Below are positions 9,298 through 20,594 of a DNA stretch of 64,000 nt, piece after piece; position 1 is the first letter of the stretch; every line of letters starts with the position of its first letter. The stretch comes from Platerodrilus igneus (taxonomy: Eukaryota > Arthropoda > Insecta > Coleoptera > Lycidae): assembly GCA_036346225.1 (NCBI GenBank), contig JARFIW010001176.1, positions 1,749,884-1,813,883 on the forward strand, written 5' to 3'. Below the pieces are notes generated by a model. That model had not been told where the DNA came from. It did no database searches and saw nothing but the letters and a program-made list of their open reading frames with translations. Position numbers and translations under genes: made by a program.

Positions 9298-12200
9298 ACC
9301 CTTACAAAGGAAACGGACGTATGACTCACCCCACAGACTCCTATCCCTTAATATCATACAGATTAACCTCCAACATCCCGAGCAGCCACCTTTGAATTCA
9401 TCAAATCCCTTACTGAAAATCACATTTCCACAGTCCTAGTACAAGAACCTCACCTGATTAATAACAAGATCCCATCATTTCCCCATATGCTAGATTATAC
9501 AACCATCCTACCCATCAGATCCTAGCCTTACATCAGCCATTAATATCACAGATCCGACAATAGATGTCTCCTACATACCATCCCTTTCCACAAACTAGAC
9601 AACCACAATAGAAATCCATTGAAAAACCGGCTCCCTGTTTCTAATTTCCTCCTACCTTCAATACGGACAAGACATTAACATACACTTACAACAAATCGAC
9701 AACGCACTTAACATAATAGGACACCGATCCACAATCATTTGCACGGACACCAACGTCAGATCGACTCTGTGGTTTAACGACAGCACAGACGAATGAGGCT
9801 CCCTTCTTGAAGACTTTATCCTCCAACTTAACTTACAAATCCTAAACACCCTCTCCCACATCCCAACATAGGAATCCTATACTCAACAATCCAATATAGA
9901 CGTCACACTAGCCACCCCATCCACCGCCAATACCATCACCACCTGGAAAGTATCCCATATAATTCAAACCAGCGATCGCAATCCTACAACATTCAAAATA
10001 CTACCAAATCTCCCACCACGAACCTTCTTTAAAACCCCATCCTACAATACACAGAAAGCCAACTAGCAATAACTCCTAGCGAACCTAAATAAAATTACCC
10101 CTAGCTTCCCTTTCAACACATACAAAAGAACTGACCCCAACTCCCTCGCTACCACCATCATCACAAACATGCACACCGCCGCCAAAGACAGCATCCCGCA
10201 CAAATACTACACGCAAAGATTGAACGCATGGTGGACATCTGAACTAAACACTAAAAGGCAAGCACTAGGCCAAATGCGACACTACAGAACGCTAAACGTA
10301 GACATTGCAACAACGTAGACATGCTCACACAAGAATACAAAACAGCACGGGACGAATATAAAACTCTAATCACAAGAACCAAAAAACAACACTACATCGA
10401 CATAATCAAAGAACACGACAGCGACCCTTGGAAGACATACCGGAAACTGTTAAAACCACTTTTTAACCACATACTAGCTACACCCTCCAACCAAACTGAC
10501 CCCTCATTTCAAAATACCTTAACCATCTTCCTAGATCCAGTCATCCCCTCTACCATCCCAGACGTATCTACACAAGAACAACAAAGAATAATAAATTACG
10601 CTAATACACCACCAGATAACATACCTGACTATGACTTAGACAGACTCACTAGACCAAATAGTTAAAAACCTCGATTCTAAAAAAGCTCCAGGATCAGATC
10701 AAATTTCCATATTATTATCCAAAAATCCTGGCCTATCATAAAAGATTCCATAGTTCAACTTACCTTTAAATGCCTCAAATCAGGTACGTTCGCAAACGCC
10801 CTTAAAAAAGCATCCATCACTCTCATATTAAAACCCGGTAAACCCCCAGAAGATCCTAAATCATACCGTCCAATAGCACTGTTCCGGACAATTAGTAAAA
10901 TCCTAGAACGCATCCTTATTCAAAAGATTAGCTCCCACATAAACAAAAACTCCCTCCTTTCTGAAAATCAGCATGGCTTCCGCTCCGGACACTGTGCCGA
11001 AGATACCATCCGATCCCTTATCACCACTGTTCAAACATCTCCCTCCAAATATGTAATAGCCATTTCCTTGACTTCCAAACTGCCTTTGATCTCCTGTGGT
11101 GGCCGAATATCCTATCACAAATTAAGAAATCCAACTTTCCATGTAATATATACCAAATCCTAAAATCCTATTGACGTTCACGAACTGCAACCCTTGGCTC
11201 CAATTACTTTTCCGTCACAAAGTCCCTATTCCAGGGCTGTCCGCAAGGATCAGTCCTCTCACCTACATTATGGAACCTCTCCATAAATCCCCTCCTATAC
11301 CTAGACATCCCTAATATCTCATTTACCTATGCCGACGACCTTACCTACCTTATACATGGAAACGCCCGAAGATCCCAAGAAAACATCGCCCGTATTCTAA
11401 TTCAACATATTGAATCCTAGTCCTTATTGAATAAACGACCCTTATCACCAGTCAAATCAAAAATCCTCCTATTAAGAAGCCACCTCCAACGAGCCCCTAC
11501 AATCTATTTAATATAGCCCTAACCCTCTCCGAATAACCAAGTACCTTGGCATCCAAATAGAATTCCGACTGAAAATGCACGCTCACCTATTATATCTCAG
11601 ATCCAAAACCAAATCAATCCTAAACAATATATACCAATCCATACAAAAATCCACAGAACTGACTCGTCCCACTCGTAAATTAATCCTTCAGCAAATTATT
11701 ATACCTATCCTAAACTATGCAATTAGTTCCTAGTACCCGTTAACAACACCCCATTCCCGCAGAAACTTTAATCCAATTATAAGACCTTTCCTATTATTTT
11801 CTACAAAAGCATTCAGAACCTCCCCCACCTCTGCATTATATACTATCATGAAACAAACACCTTCAAACACCCTGCTCCAATCCAAAGTCCAAATCCGCAA
11901 CCTTAAGAACAAAAGGCCAATACAGTTACATGACCGCACCCTTTTACTCACAGAATACGAAACAATGAAAAGGACAAACATAATAAACCTAATAAATGAT
12001 TCACTAACATACACATGGCAAAACCAATAGGACGACACCACCGGCAGACACACATACAACATTTTTCCAAAAATCACGGACATTCCCGACTATATCTCCT
12101 ACTCCCACCGATCCACGATTCAATTCCTGATAGCCACAGCAAATTCCGACAGAAATTACATTCCTTCCTATTAATCCCTTTTCCTTACTGTCTCTGCTTT

Positions 12201-12400
12201 AACCAAAATACTTCTGAAACTCCCCATCACCTAATATACTTATGCCCCAACTCGGTCCCCCACCAAACCCACTTAAAACACGCGATCCCACTAGATCCTT
12301 TTGCCCCACTACCCAGTATAAATTTCCTAGTAACAAACTATCCCCTCCAATTTGACCATTTTCCAAACGAAATCCTAATTACTAAACCGCCCCTACAATA
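9288..12400 (+). pseudogene. R1-like ORF2: endonuclease, reverse transcriptase, zinc finger
   Basis: Starts at ATG 9288 with wording matching copy A (KPLQRKRT, then QINLQHP). The endonuclease runs to about 9990 (TDTNVRSTLWFND). RT includes KKAPGSDQ (about 10680), a KPGKPPEDPKSYRP stretch (about 10830), NQHGFRSGH (about 10970), FQGCPQGSVLSPTLWN (about 11230), and an intact F-T-Y-A-D-D catalytic box at 11322-11339. A C-terminal region at about 12110-12260 has SKFRQKLHS followed by a C-x2-C-type finger ending in HLIYLCPN. Numerous stops and frameshifts split ORF2 into at least eight pieces. The enzyme normally copies element RNA at a nicked target. Catalytic residues survive here but the frame does not. 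Confidence 0.86.
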
Positions 12401-12650
12401 AAATAGCTAAAATTACCTCCAAAATCCATCTCTAAAACTATTACCCTATACAACATCATTCCTACTCCTACAACATTACCGGCGATAAGGGCAAAATTCC
12501 CATCATCAAGACCGACCTACATCGGAAAATTGTATATATTGTAAACTTGTTTATGATTTTGTAAATAAGAAATTATGCATCGATTCACTAGGATAGGCCT
12601 TTGGCTTAGGTATAGTGTCAAACAATAAACGAACAAACAAACAAACAAAC
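12401..12650 (+). repeat. R1-like 3' UTR and (AAAC)n tail
   Basis: After the last coding block come about 220 bp of 3' UTR that include 'ggcctttggcttaggtatag', then 'caataaac' and four to five AAAC units ending at 12650. Tandem short repeats instead of poly(A) at the 3' end are typical of several R1/Jockey-group insect elements. The tail fixes the orientation and the 3' boundary of copy B. Confidence 0.8.
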
Positions 12651-13432
12651 CTCCCACCATGCCAGCATTTGTAGCGTTCGAGTGAGTGTACCAACCCAAT
12701 CTTATTCGAAACTGGTACATGACCTGATTTATGGTGACCACGTACACATTGAAAAGCAAAGTAGCTAGTTGGGCCGTAGTAAGATTATTATGATAGAAAA
12801 CGTTCCCTTTCTGCAGCAAAGAGATAAATCTATTTTTAAATTCGTTTGTGTTTCCCTGCACCTCCACTGTCTAGGACGATTTCAGTGACGCTCGCTTCGA
12901 GTATGAGAGCTTCTACGCCGGTAACTCCACGACCCCAGATAGTATCATCTCCAGGTTTTGCATTTTTACTAGCTTGACAAACATCGTTATCAGTACAAGC
13001 GCTTTCAATAGCCCGAACTGTTATCAGCTTGAGACAGAATGGTCAGCGGCGGCGACTAAAGTTTGGTGCACTGTGTATGAGTTCACGACACTTTAGCACT
13101 AAAATCACTAGTAACTGTTAATTCAGGGTGAGCACTTTGCTCTGGTTCTGTTTACTGACTAATATTTGCAAAGATATATACATGGTCAAACAATTACATG
13201 GTTAACATATACAATCTAGCAAGTCTTCATCAAACTCCACGGACAGACTGCTTCGGAGGTAGCGCTGGCACACATATTCAGGATCGTCACAATAGTTGAT
13301 CTTGGAAGACGTCGTAGGGCGGAGGGCTCTGGAGGTGACTCGAATGGACTTTCTCAGTGGGTCTTGCAGGTGTCGAGGGTCGATTCCTTGGTATCATTCT
13401 TGTCCAAGGTTTAGCGGTCGTAGTGACCTTAT
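12651..13432. other. Unassigned, slightly GC-richer stretch
   Basis: No gene is recognised on either strand. A 116-residue minus frame (12517-12867) is open, but half of it is the reverse of the AAAC tail and the remainder matches nothing I know. Composition between 12880 and 13420 is richer in GC than the neighbourhood, which suggests another decayed mobile element. Confidence 0.4.
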
Positions 13433-13507
13433 ATTTGATTTTCCAATGCTCTACCCGAAAGTACTACATTGACCAGGAATCGAGTTTGTTTACCTGAAAA
13501 ATTTTGA
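13433..13507 (-). mobile_element. tRNA-SINE fragment (3' part)
   Basis: About 75 bp matching the 3' third of the SINE family described at 20595-20890. The plus strand reads 'ttttccaatgctctacccg', then 'gaatcgagtttgtttacctg' and 'aattttgaattttgcc'. The tRNA-like head is missing. Confidence 0.8.
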
Positions 13508-13875
13508 ATTTTGCCTTTTTGTACAAAATATCTACATATATCAGATTTATGCTTTTCTGAAAGCCAGCAAAAATATCTTTTAATTACATTCAGGGACCTT
13601 CGAACGTTTCAAGATACCTTCCATTGTCTTCATATTTTTAACTGACCTTTTTAATGACTCCTACAAATATTCAATGTATGGCAAATATTAAATCAAAAAT
13701 AGTTTTTCAATAATAAAGTGTATTCAAATTGCTAACCTAAAATGGGTTCTGGAGTTCAATCCAAGTATATGATCTGCATCCCCTTGCTGTGTCCGCATTG
13801 CTTATTGGTAATTTTTGTTTGCGCTAAGACATCAACAAAATGCCGTTCCTATATAAGAATCGCCTCCCATAAATC

Positions 13876-13996
13876 GCTTCCAATTAAAATCGTACCAAAT
13901 TAAAGTACATCCAAAATTAAACGTCTCAAATTAAAATATGTCCAAAATTAGAATATCACCAAATTAGAATATCACCAAAATTAAACGTCCCAAATC
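13876..13996. repeat. Minisatellite, ~15-20-bp unit with CCAAATTAAA core
   Basis: About seven degenerate units such as 'ccaattaaaatcgta', 'ccaaattaaagtacat', 'ccaaaattaaacgtc' and 'ccaaattagaatatca' follow each other. The units vary in length and sequence, so the array is old. No coding content. Confidence 0.85.
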
Positions 13997-14860
13997 AGAG
14001 CCTTGTTTGCTAATATTAGAAATGAATTTAGTTAAGTTGTTTAACTTACGTCTATCTATAGATCGGCTTATATTTCGTTGCACAAAATTTTCGCACTTTT
14101 AAATGTCATTTGTGTAATTTTTATTTCACTAATTGCGTGAGTTTTTAACACCTTCGAACATAGTTGTTGCTCAGTTAAATATAGACTAAAATGTCGTTCA
14201 GTTTCTATCTATAAGCCCTTCCTCCAATTGTTTTCATTGGCGTGTTTACAATCAAGGCTGGTACTTTTGCCTTATCTAGCAGAACTCGGAATTTTTACAA
14301 ATTACTTAGTTTAAATCTTCGACGAATGCTCTGTTCATCACGTCCGCATTCAGCATATTGCAGTATTATTCTAGGATTTTGGTTTTTCATTAACTCCCGT
14401 ATTCGATGTTTGTTAATTTATCATATAATTGAACCGCCTGGTGTTTATTTGTTTTCCACAGAATGTTGGTTTTCTGAACAAATGTGTTCTTTTCTGGTCA
14501 CGTAACGATTTTCTTATAATGGATTATTTAAGATGCGTTTACGTTGATATTTTCGACGCAATTGTTAAATATTTGCAATGCCAATTTATCTATGTTTTCC
14601 GGTAATTTAATTTTGATGCAATTTATTGAGTTTTAACATCTTATCTTTACTTGTAAACTATACTTAGACATATTTATGTTCTCATGCATTAAATTCTGTA
14701 TATTTTATATACAGTGTCCTTTTAATTGACAATATGTAGAATGACCGCTATACTCTTATAATTTCTGGAATTATTTGATTTTCTTAAAGTTAAAGTTGCT
14801 TATATTTATCCTACGACCCCTATGACCTAATCTACCCTTAAACCTACCCTATTATCATAG

Positions 14861-14862
<2 letters not shown>
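13997..14862. other. AT-rich DNA without recognisable features
   Basis: Only short chance ORFs, including one of 87 residues at 14242-14505 that resembles nothing known to me. No repeats of note. Confidence 0.5.

Positions 14863-14902
<40 letters not shown>
14863..14902. repeat. (AT)n microsatellite
   Basis: About 40 bp of alternating AT directly after 'attatcatagca'. Confidence 0.95.
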
Positions 14903-14904
<2 letters not shown>

Positions 14905-15341
14905 ACCTGTCTTTGTTCTCAAACGATGAGATCATCGGCGTCATTATTTCTTTGTAGACAAAACAAAATCACGTCTATACTGATGACATCATTTCTGGCC
15001 TTTAAAAACTGATATATGAATTTGTCAACCATTGACTATGGATCAAATATGGTACAAAATAATTTTCTCTTAGATTAAACTTTATAGTAACCTAAAACTT
15101 ACATTTCTTAAAGGGAATGACCTAATCCTATTGGCGTACTTTTTTTTATAGTTATCTGAACCCGGTGGAGTGGAAAGCTTTTATAGCCAAATTGCGGGAC
15201 TCTCCTAACGGCATACCCACTTAAACCACTCCCCCTGGCGGGTGCGTCTGCCAAACGGCTCCGCCGCACTGCAGCTTAAAAGGCTTATTGTGCTAACCCT
15301 GGTTAAGTATCATACCCAGTCTACAAAACCTGTACCTCAAA

Positions 15342-15536
15342 TTAGGTCCCTTGATGAAAGGGTGTCAACTTCCCGAACAGGCGCTGTCTCGTTTTATATA
15401 ACGCCTCGCATCTGCATAGTATATGCATTGCAGTCTTCGGTTCTTCTAAGCAAAGTCTGCATTCGAGGTCTCCGTTATATTTGTGCATCCTCTGGAGGTG
15501 AACTTTGGCAGAAGTATGTCCTGTCAGGAATCTCAC
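15342..15536 (-). pseudogene. Non-LTR ORF2 C-terminus (zinc finger)
   Basis: 64 residues beginning MRFLTGHTSAKVHLQRM and containing CRLCLEEPKTAMHILCRC, the C-x2-C...H-x4-C finger that ends the polyprotein of RNase-H-bearing insect non-LTR elements. In full elements the motif L-TGH-x-x-L directly follows RNase H; here it follows ORF1 sequence, so RT and RNase H are absent. The frame ends at the stop near 15342. Confidence 0.8.
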
Positions 15537-15592
15537 AGTGATTCTGAGCTGCCCCCAACAGCAGCATTATACGACCCAATCTACTCGTGGCT

Positions 15593-15991
15593 CTTGGGGC
15601 GTTTAGTTTGGTGCTGGGGTTTGGATGGTGTCAGTTTGGAAATCTTTGAATGGGGTCTTTTACTGCCCCTACTTTCCTTTTGCACCGACACCTTCTTTGT
15701 GGATGGGTTTGACTCCGTCCAAGTCCCAGATTAGGCTTTCTTGGCTTGCCTTAGCTTCCCACGCAGAGCACCCTTAAGTCTCTTTGCTTGCAGTTCAGTG
15801 CCTGCAAGCTTCTTTAAAGTTTTCTCCATGTCTGGTGTATCAAACACCGGTCTTGCAAGCAGACTTGCATCTCGGGACTGCTCCATCTCCTTGGATAAAT
15901 TTTGGTTACCTGAGAGGTCCCCCATTGCTGGTTCCACCTCTTTAGGTTTAGTTTTACTTATGGTACCAATATTATTCATGATTGTTCCCAC
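15593..15991 (-). pseudogene. Non-LTR ORF1 N-terminus (lysine-rich)
   Basis: Opens at ATG 15991 and encodes about 86 residues with a negatively charged start, FDTPDMEKTLKKLAGTELQA and a basic stretch (KRLKGALRGKLRQAKK), then TAG at 15731. The same frame continues basic and Ser/Lys-rich to another stop near 15593. The 'LKKLxGxxxxAKRLxGAxRxxLRxxxK' type of wording is familiar from ORF1 of insect elements carrying a DUF4780-like region, but that region itself is not present. Function in the family is presumed RNA binding. Confidence 0.6.
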
Positions 15992-16480
15992 AAGTATGGG
16001 GGATGTGAATGGTCGCTATGCCAGCTGCCCCTTGTTGGCATCGAAGGTATGAATAAAACGGGGTGCCGCTCTGTTTCCCTAGTTTTGGACTGATTGGGAC
16101 TGGTCAGATATGCAGCCACGCATCCCTTGGGCTCGGTTCTACACCACGGGATTTAGGAATTTTTAACGAGGTTGTCCGGGCGGTTAAACCAAGACTCCCA
16201 CACCGCCTTGCCCGTGAGACATGACTACGACGGCAGGAAAGGCACAGTGTGTCAGTGTTGCAGAATTGCCCCACTGGTTTCTTCCTCAGTGCAGGCCCGT
16301 TAGCCACGAAACTACAGCTTGGGCTGAGGGGTTTGGTCCGCGAGATCGTTTTCACTTGGCTAGGGAGCGCAGCACATTCTCTTGCTCTCCACCATGTTGT
16401 GGTTCTTATACCACTGGGTCACTGAAAGAGATAAGCTTACCACGATCCCTCCTAGAGTAGATAGCCAATCCCTTGGTCAT

Positions 16481-18558
16481 ATATCCTGGGATTTCTCTTA
16501 TCCGCCACCTGGAGACGCACCCAATGGGTAACCAACCACATGAGATTGGCAGACTTTACTAATATAGAAACTATTAAATGTAAAACTTTTTACCCATCGA
16601 TCAAAATTCCTCCAATTGATGTAACATTGCGGAGGACCAAGGAAGTGAAATGTGATTACAATTATTTCTAAGGAAACGTCACAGGCGGTTCTGTTGAATT
16701 TTCGCATCGGAAGAATTGTGGATTTGTCAACGCATGCCAATTAAATGGTGCAAAAAGATCGTATTGACGCCGTTTACTTATTTTATAGTTAAATAAATAA
16801 ATACTCTACTGTATTTTGGGTTAGCGTCTACTATTCTTTTGGAACATTTTGAATGCCCTTTTATAGGCCAGATAACTTGCACACTCCATTCATAATTTTT
16901 TTTAACTCAGGTGAGAAGTAAGAAGCCTGTTTATATCCGGCTTTTTTACTCCAATAGCTTCTTTTGTATTCTAATGATGGGAATATAAAATCCGCTGCAC
17001 TTTCTAAACCACGAAGGACCCAGAGGGTGCAATTTAACCTCACCACATCGTTTAAATTTCCCAAAGGTACTTTTTTATTGTATATAAAATATTAAGGAAA
17101 CAGTTGTTGTAAGGTCCTACCACAAGTCCTATAAATACACCCTACCATCAGCGAGATTTATATAATATAAATTAAGTGGGCGCCGTGTCGTATGAAAACG
17201 TCGATCAGTTACCCATTCATCAATACAATCGTGTAGGAAAAAAGACATGCATTCCTTAGCGTAGGTTCAATTCAAGTGAAGTCATAAGTATGCGACCACA
17301 ACGCTCTATGATTTTAATAACTTCTAGAATTTACAACCTCCCCGTGGCCGTTAATTTACGAACTTGAAGTCTTATGACATTATTGTTATTTTATTACCCA
17401 GCAGTATATGCGTGTGCCTTTTAATTAATTTATTGTGGTTTTATTTTAATTAAGTTTGCAGTTTAAAACCGGAAGGATTTTTCACCCCAGCCACATATTA
17501 GTAGAAAGTTCTTTACTGGGACTGAATTTATTAAATTGGTAAAGTAGGGGTTTTTTAAGTTGCATCCGGTTTTTTATTAGAGGTTTAAATCACGCAACAC
17601 CTGTGTTTCTATCCCACGACTTGCTGTGATTGTTTTTGTCGATGTCGCCAAGATTTTGTATTGATCTCAGATTCATATACCAGGTGATGGTTTCTTTCAT
17701 TGTAAAGGGGGTGCTTGTTTCTTATATATGGCTTGTCAACTGACAGAGGGGCGCATAACCCATAGTTACTAGATGTATCCAAAACAAACGAACATTATTG
17801 ATTTTAGCGTATCATATATGAATAGCAATCAAAGAAAATCGAAACTATTAACTAGTCTATTTTCTCTTCGGTTTTCTCTTTTTTTGCGGAAGCATTTGTT
17901 ATTTTTTCCACGCTTCTCCATTGCGTTCACACAAAACTGGGTCAAATAAAGCATTGTATAAATGAAATGCCTTTTGATCATTTCATTTAGTTTATGTAAA
18001 TCGAAATCGCAGAATTATTTTAAGCTTTATGCAAATATTTGTCATGGCTTTCTGGATATTTATTAGAATACCAGTTTTTCTTTTTATCTTTGTTACAAAC
18101 CAGGGTTATTCAAATCAAGGTTGCTTCCTCATTGGCCTTCTATGATCTTTTGCTTGTAGATATTTATTAGTGGCCAAAGCACTCTGTAATAAAGACCTTA
18201 ATTCAATATTTTCAGAGCTGAATGTTCTACAAAATCATGAAAAACTTTAAATTCCTTAGGACATTTTAGAATCAAAGTTTTATTCCAATTAATAACTTCC
18301 ATAGTTCCCATTATAGTACATTAATTGCTAACTGCTAACTGTTCTTTTTTCCGCCAATTACTTGAGTTCGCCAAGTGTTTTAAGTGATAAACAGTTCTTA
18401 GTCTGCTACTGAAGTAGTAAAATGTTCTATTCTATCATGCCCCAAAACTAATCGAAATTAGATGGCACTTAAAAAACTATCAACTAGATAGGCATTTCTT
18501 GACAATAGTTCTACAGTTCTGTTAAATCACTTACCATCCATCCCCTTTTTTGGATGGA
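16481..18558. other. Unassigned AT-rich DNA
   Basis: No gene recognised. It contains a 67-bp dispersed repeat at 17907-17973 (listed separately). Small open frames at 16498-16740 and 16861-17064 on the minus strand have no recognisable content. Confidence 0.5.
17907..17973. repeat. Dispersed repeat shared with 23465-23527
   Basis: Both places carry 'cttctccatt' or 'tttctccatt', then 'gttcacacaaaactgg' or 'gtttacgcaaactgg', then 'tcaaataaa' and 'tgtataaatgaaa'. Similarity covers about 65 bp in the same orientation. On the minus strand both give FHLY and similar residues, so a decayed coding fragment is possible, but I do not recognise it. Confidence 0.7.
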
Positions 18559-18559
18559 T

Positions 18560-19300
18560 AAATTGAATTGGAGAAGGTGGTAAACGCCATACGCAATTAG
18601 ACCTCCTAATGGACCCATTGTGCTTTTTTCTTGCTTCACATTGGTCCTTCACCGCTCATCCATCCGAATTTGCAGGTGAATTTGAGGATGACAGACAATG
18701 TGATGCCTCGGATCCTGTCCAAATCAGGCCAGAACTCTCCCTCGAAGTCGAGCGAGTGCCCAAAATGCACAGAATGTGCACCCACGTCTTGTCTTCCTGC
18801 TGACAACCGTGACAACTGGGGTCGCCTGATAGACCCACCTTGTGCAAATGCTTCTTTAGTTTGCAGCGTACAGTTAGAATACCGATAAATAATCGTAGTT
18901 TTCGTCTCGACAAGCATATAACAAATTTTTTTATTTTAGTCGCGGAAGATCCAATAAACACTTTTTCCTGTCGACAGTGTGTCGTTCAATCCCATCTGTC
19001 TTAATAACGGCAGTGGGTTGTTTGCCTTACCATGGAGAACATCGCATTTGACTTAGGGCCAACAAAACTCTGATCCGATCTTTGTTTCGGCTTGGCGTCC
19101 GCCTGTTCATTCATGTACTACTGAATACCCTTTGACCCAAACTAGCTCAAGGGCGTTAGTGTTAGGAAAGAGCTCAAGGATGCGATGACATTGTAGTACC
19201 ACTCCTGAAGGAGTTTCTGCTTATTTAGAACTCACTATTGATGCTCTACTATGTTTCAGAATAGTATTACCACCGTATATAATGACTATGACTTCTGCTT
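18560..19300 (-). pseudogene. Non-LTR retrotransposon fragment: RNase H and C-terminal finger
   Basis: Minus-strand pieces give SSIVSSKQ-like wording (as in CLKSI-type RNase H segments), then LVWVKGYS at about 19130, in place of the usual LVWVPGH, then after frame changes ILTVRCKLKKHLHKVGLS (about 18870) and CHGCQQEDKTWVHILC (about 18800). These are RNase H followed by the terminal zinc finger of an RNase-H-bearing insect non-LTR element. The fragment is 5' truncated at about 19300 and its frame is broken, so it is inactive. It may belong with the RT fragment at 23770-24640, on the same strand but separated by the SINE cluster. Confidence 0.78.
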
Positions 19301-19404
19301 GAAAACCAACTTACCCACTGTAACACTTTCATGATGGTCTAGTTCATCTGTGTAGATGAAGATCTCGGTTAGGGACACATCTCCATGTCGGTTAAGCAAG
19401 CAAT

Positions 19405-19678
19405 ACATTTGATTTTCCAATGCTCCATCCGAAGGCACTGCGTTGGACAGGAAATTTTGAATTTTGCCGAACTCTTGCTGCTCCAAACAATGTAGGGATC
19501 TTAACGTACGTGACAACACACACACACACACGCACACGCGCGCGCGCGCCTCTTTTAGCTCCATCCTAATGAGAACATACATTTTGCGGAAAATGCTTGC
19601 TTTACATTTTTCACGGGGTCCGCGTTGAAAATTGAACCATATACCTTCAACTTAGTAGTCACACGTGAACTACCTAAA
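19405..19678 (-). mobile_element. tRNA-SINE, old copy with internal CA/CG expansion
   Basis: The body matches the family (plus strand 'tttccaatgctccatccg', 'gaaattttgaattttgccg', 'gtagggatcttaacgt'). At the position where other copies have 'gtgacaactctcgcacacg', this one carries a CA then CG repeat (19516-19549). The head is decayed: the B-box region reads 'aaaattgaaccat'. It is the most diverged long copy in the window. Confidence 0.78.
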
Positions 19679-19804
19679 GTACGAAGCTGCCAACGAAATA
19701 TGGATGGGTCACAGTTGAAATATTTAGTGCTAGTTACGTGCTAATTATTGCCGTAGTCAAGATTTTTGGGCTCCGATCATTTAGCGGGAATTTAAATTTG
19801 TAAA

Positions 19805-19935
19805 TGGCGGGTCCGGCTTGATGTTAGAGATCCCCCTCCCCTTCCTATATATAAAAAACCGGTAATCGAAAAAACAAACATGTCTGATTTATATGCTACT
19901 TATGTGCTCCCGAAATGCTAAAACACATTATGCAA
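19805..19935 (-). repeat. Short repeat family 2, copy 1 (minus)
   Basis: Contains 'cccctccccttc', an 'aatcgaaaaa' block, and a 'tatgtgct' block that mirror the plus-strand copies at 21770-21895 and 21940-22050. No coding potential. The family sits only in the 19.8-22.1 kb interval, interleaved with SINEs. Confidence 0.55.
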
Positions 19936-20016
19936 AATAGGCGGTTTTATGACTTTTATGACTTTCACAACCCCCCGGTCGATAAGTATCAAGACGTGAC
20001 TTTCTCAAAAGTATTT

Positions 20017-20476
20017 TGTTCAACGCGTAGGTCTTATAATTTTATATATGGACTTACCTCCGCGCACTTTTATTGTTCTAAGCTGCAGTTTCTTGCTCCT
20101 CAACTAAGTGGACTGTATTGGAGATTATAGTACGTGTTCCGTTGCACTTGCACTTTGTTTTTTAGGGGTTTATCGATAAAGTCGGCGGCACTATTGACAA
20201 GCAATGTAGTACCTTCTGGTGGAGCATTGGAAATATAAATGCACGGCACTATTGGCAAACTTACGTTACCGAACGAAAAACCGACTGCTCTGCTTCGACA
20301 TCGACGAGAGAGTGTTTGTTCACTACCCCTTTTTCAACTTATTTACACATGCACAAGGAATTTTTACGACAGGATATAAGGGAACAAGGGATGACAGTTT
20401 TACTATTTGATTTACAACTACAAATTTAAAATAACTTAAAATTAACCACGCGAACGTGCGGCAAAGAGACCGAACA
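20017..20476 (-). repeat. BEL/Pao solo LTR with nested SINE, TSD TATTT
   Basis: This matches, block by block, the two LTRs of the BEL element at 50078-55403: 'ggtcttataatttt', 'aagtggactgta', 'gggacaaggg', 'ttgatttacaactac'. It begins TGTT, ends GAACA, and is flanked on both sides by TATTT (20012-20016 and 20477-20481), a 5-bp target duplication. With no internal region it is a solo LTR, the usual product of recombination between the two LTRs. A short SINE end is inserted at 20201-20243. Confidence 0.87.
20201..20243 (+). mobile_element. 5'-truncated SINE inserted in the solo LTR
   Basis: Only the last ~43 bp of the SINE are present ('ggtggagcattggaaa' is the diagnostic part). It is flanked by CGGCACTATTGACAA at 20186-20200 and CGGCACTATTGGCAA at 20244-20258, 14 of 15 identical, a clear target duplication that is single copy in the other LTRs. 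This shows the family moves by retroposition and that it was active after the LTR was in place. Confidence 0.85.
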
Positions 20477-20594
20477 TATTTGTTGCTGCGACATCCTTGG
20501 TATTAAAATGCTTGCAATGAAACGTACTTCCGAAATATATAAAGCACCGATTTAGTTCCTTGCAAAGTACCTAAAAATGGACCAGAGGTATTAT

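Larger units (their letters stand above)
8050..12650 (+). mobile_element. R1-like non-LTR retrotransposon, copy B, near full length
   Basis: A ~4.6-kb element with ORF1, ORF2 (endonuclease, RT, C-terminal zinc finger), a 3' UTR and a tail of tandem AAAC units at 12628-12650. No RNase H domain was seen after RT. The string AAACCTCCCACCAT occurs at 8076-8089 and again at 12647-12660, directly after the tail, which fits a 10-14-bp target duplication. If so the element starts at 8090 and the first codons of the 8062 frame are flanking DNA. Comparison with copy A leaves the exact 5' end unsettled. Placement in the R1/Jockey group rests on domain order and tail type. Confidence 0.88.
15165..16480 (-). 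mobile_element. Internally deleted non-LTR derivative (5' end joined to 3' end)
   Basis: On the minus strand, a ~480-bp GC-richer leader (16480-15992) precedes the start of an ORF1-like protein (15991-15593). Within about 50 bp this is followed by the last ~65 residues of an ORF2 (15536-15342) with its C-terminal zinc finger, and then a 3' UTR-like stretch to about 15165. Everything between (most of ORF1, endonuclease, RT, RNase H) is gone. Such a layout is what a non-autonomous deletion derivative of a LOA/I/R1-type element would look like. A single deletion in one old copy is the simpler reading. Confidence 0.7.

Noticed and set aside
13876..13996. Regular short repeats as a CRISPR array
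   Set aside because: Units are contiguous and degenerate without spacers, and the genome is eukaryotic; it is a minisatellite.
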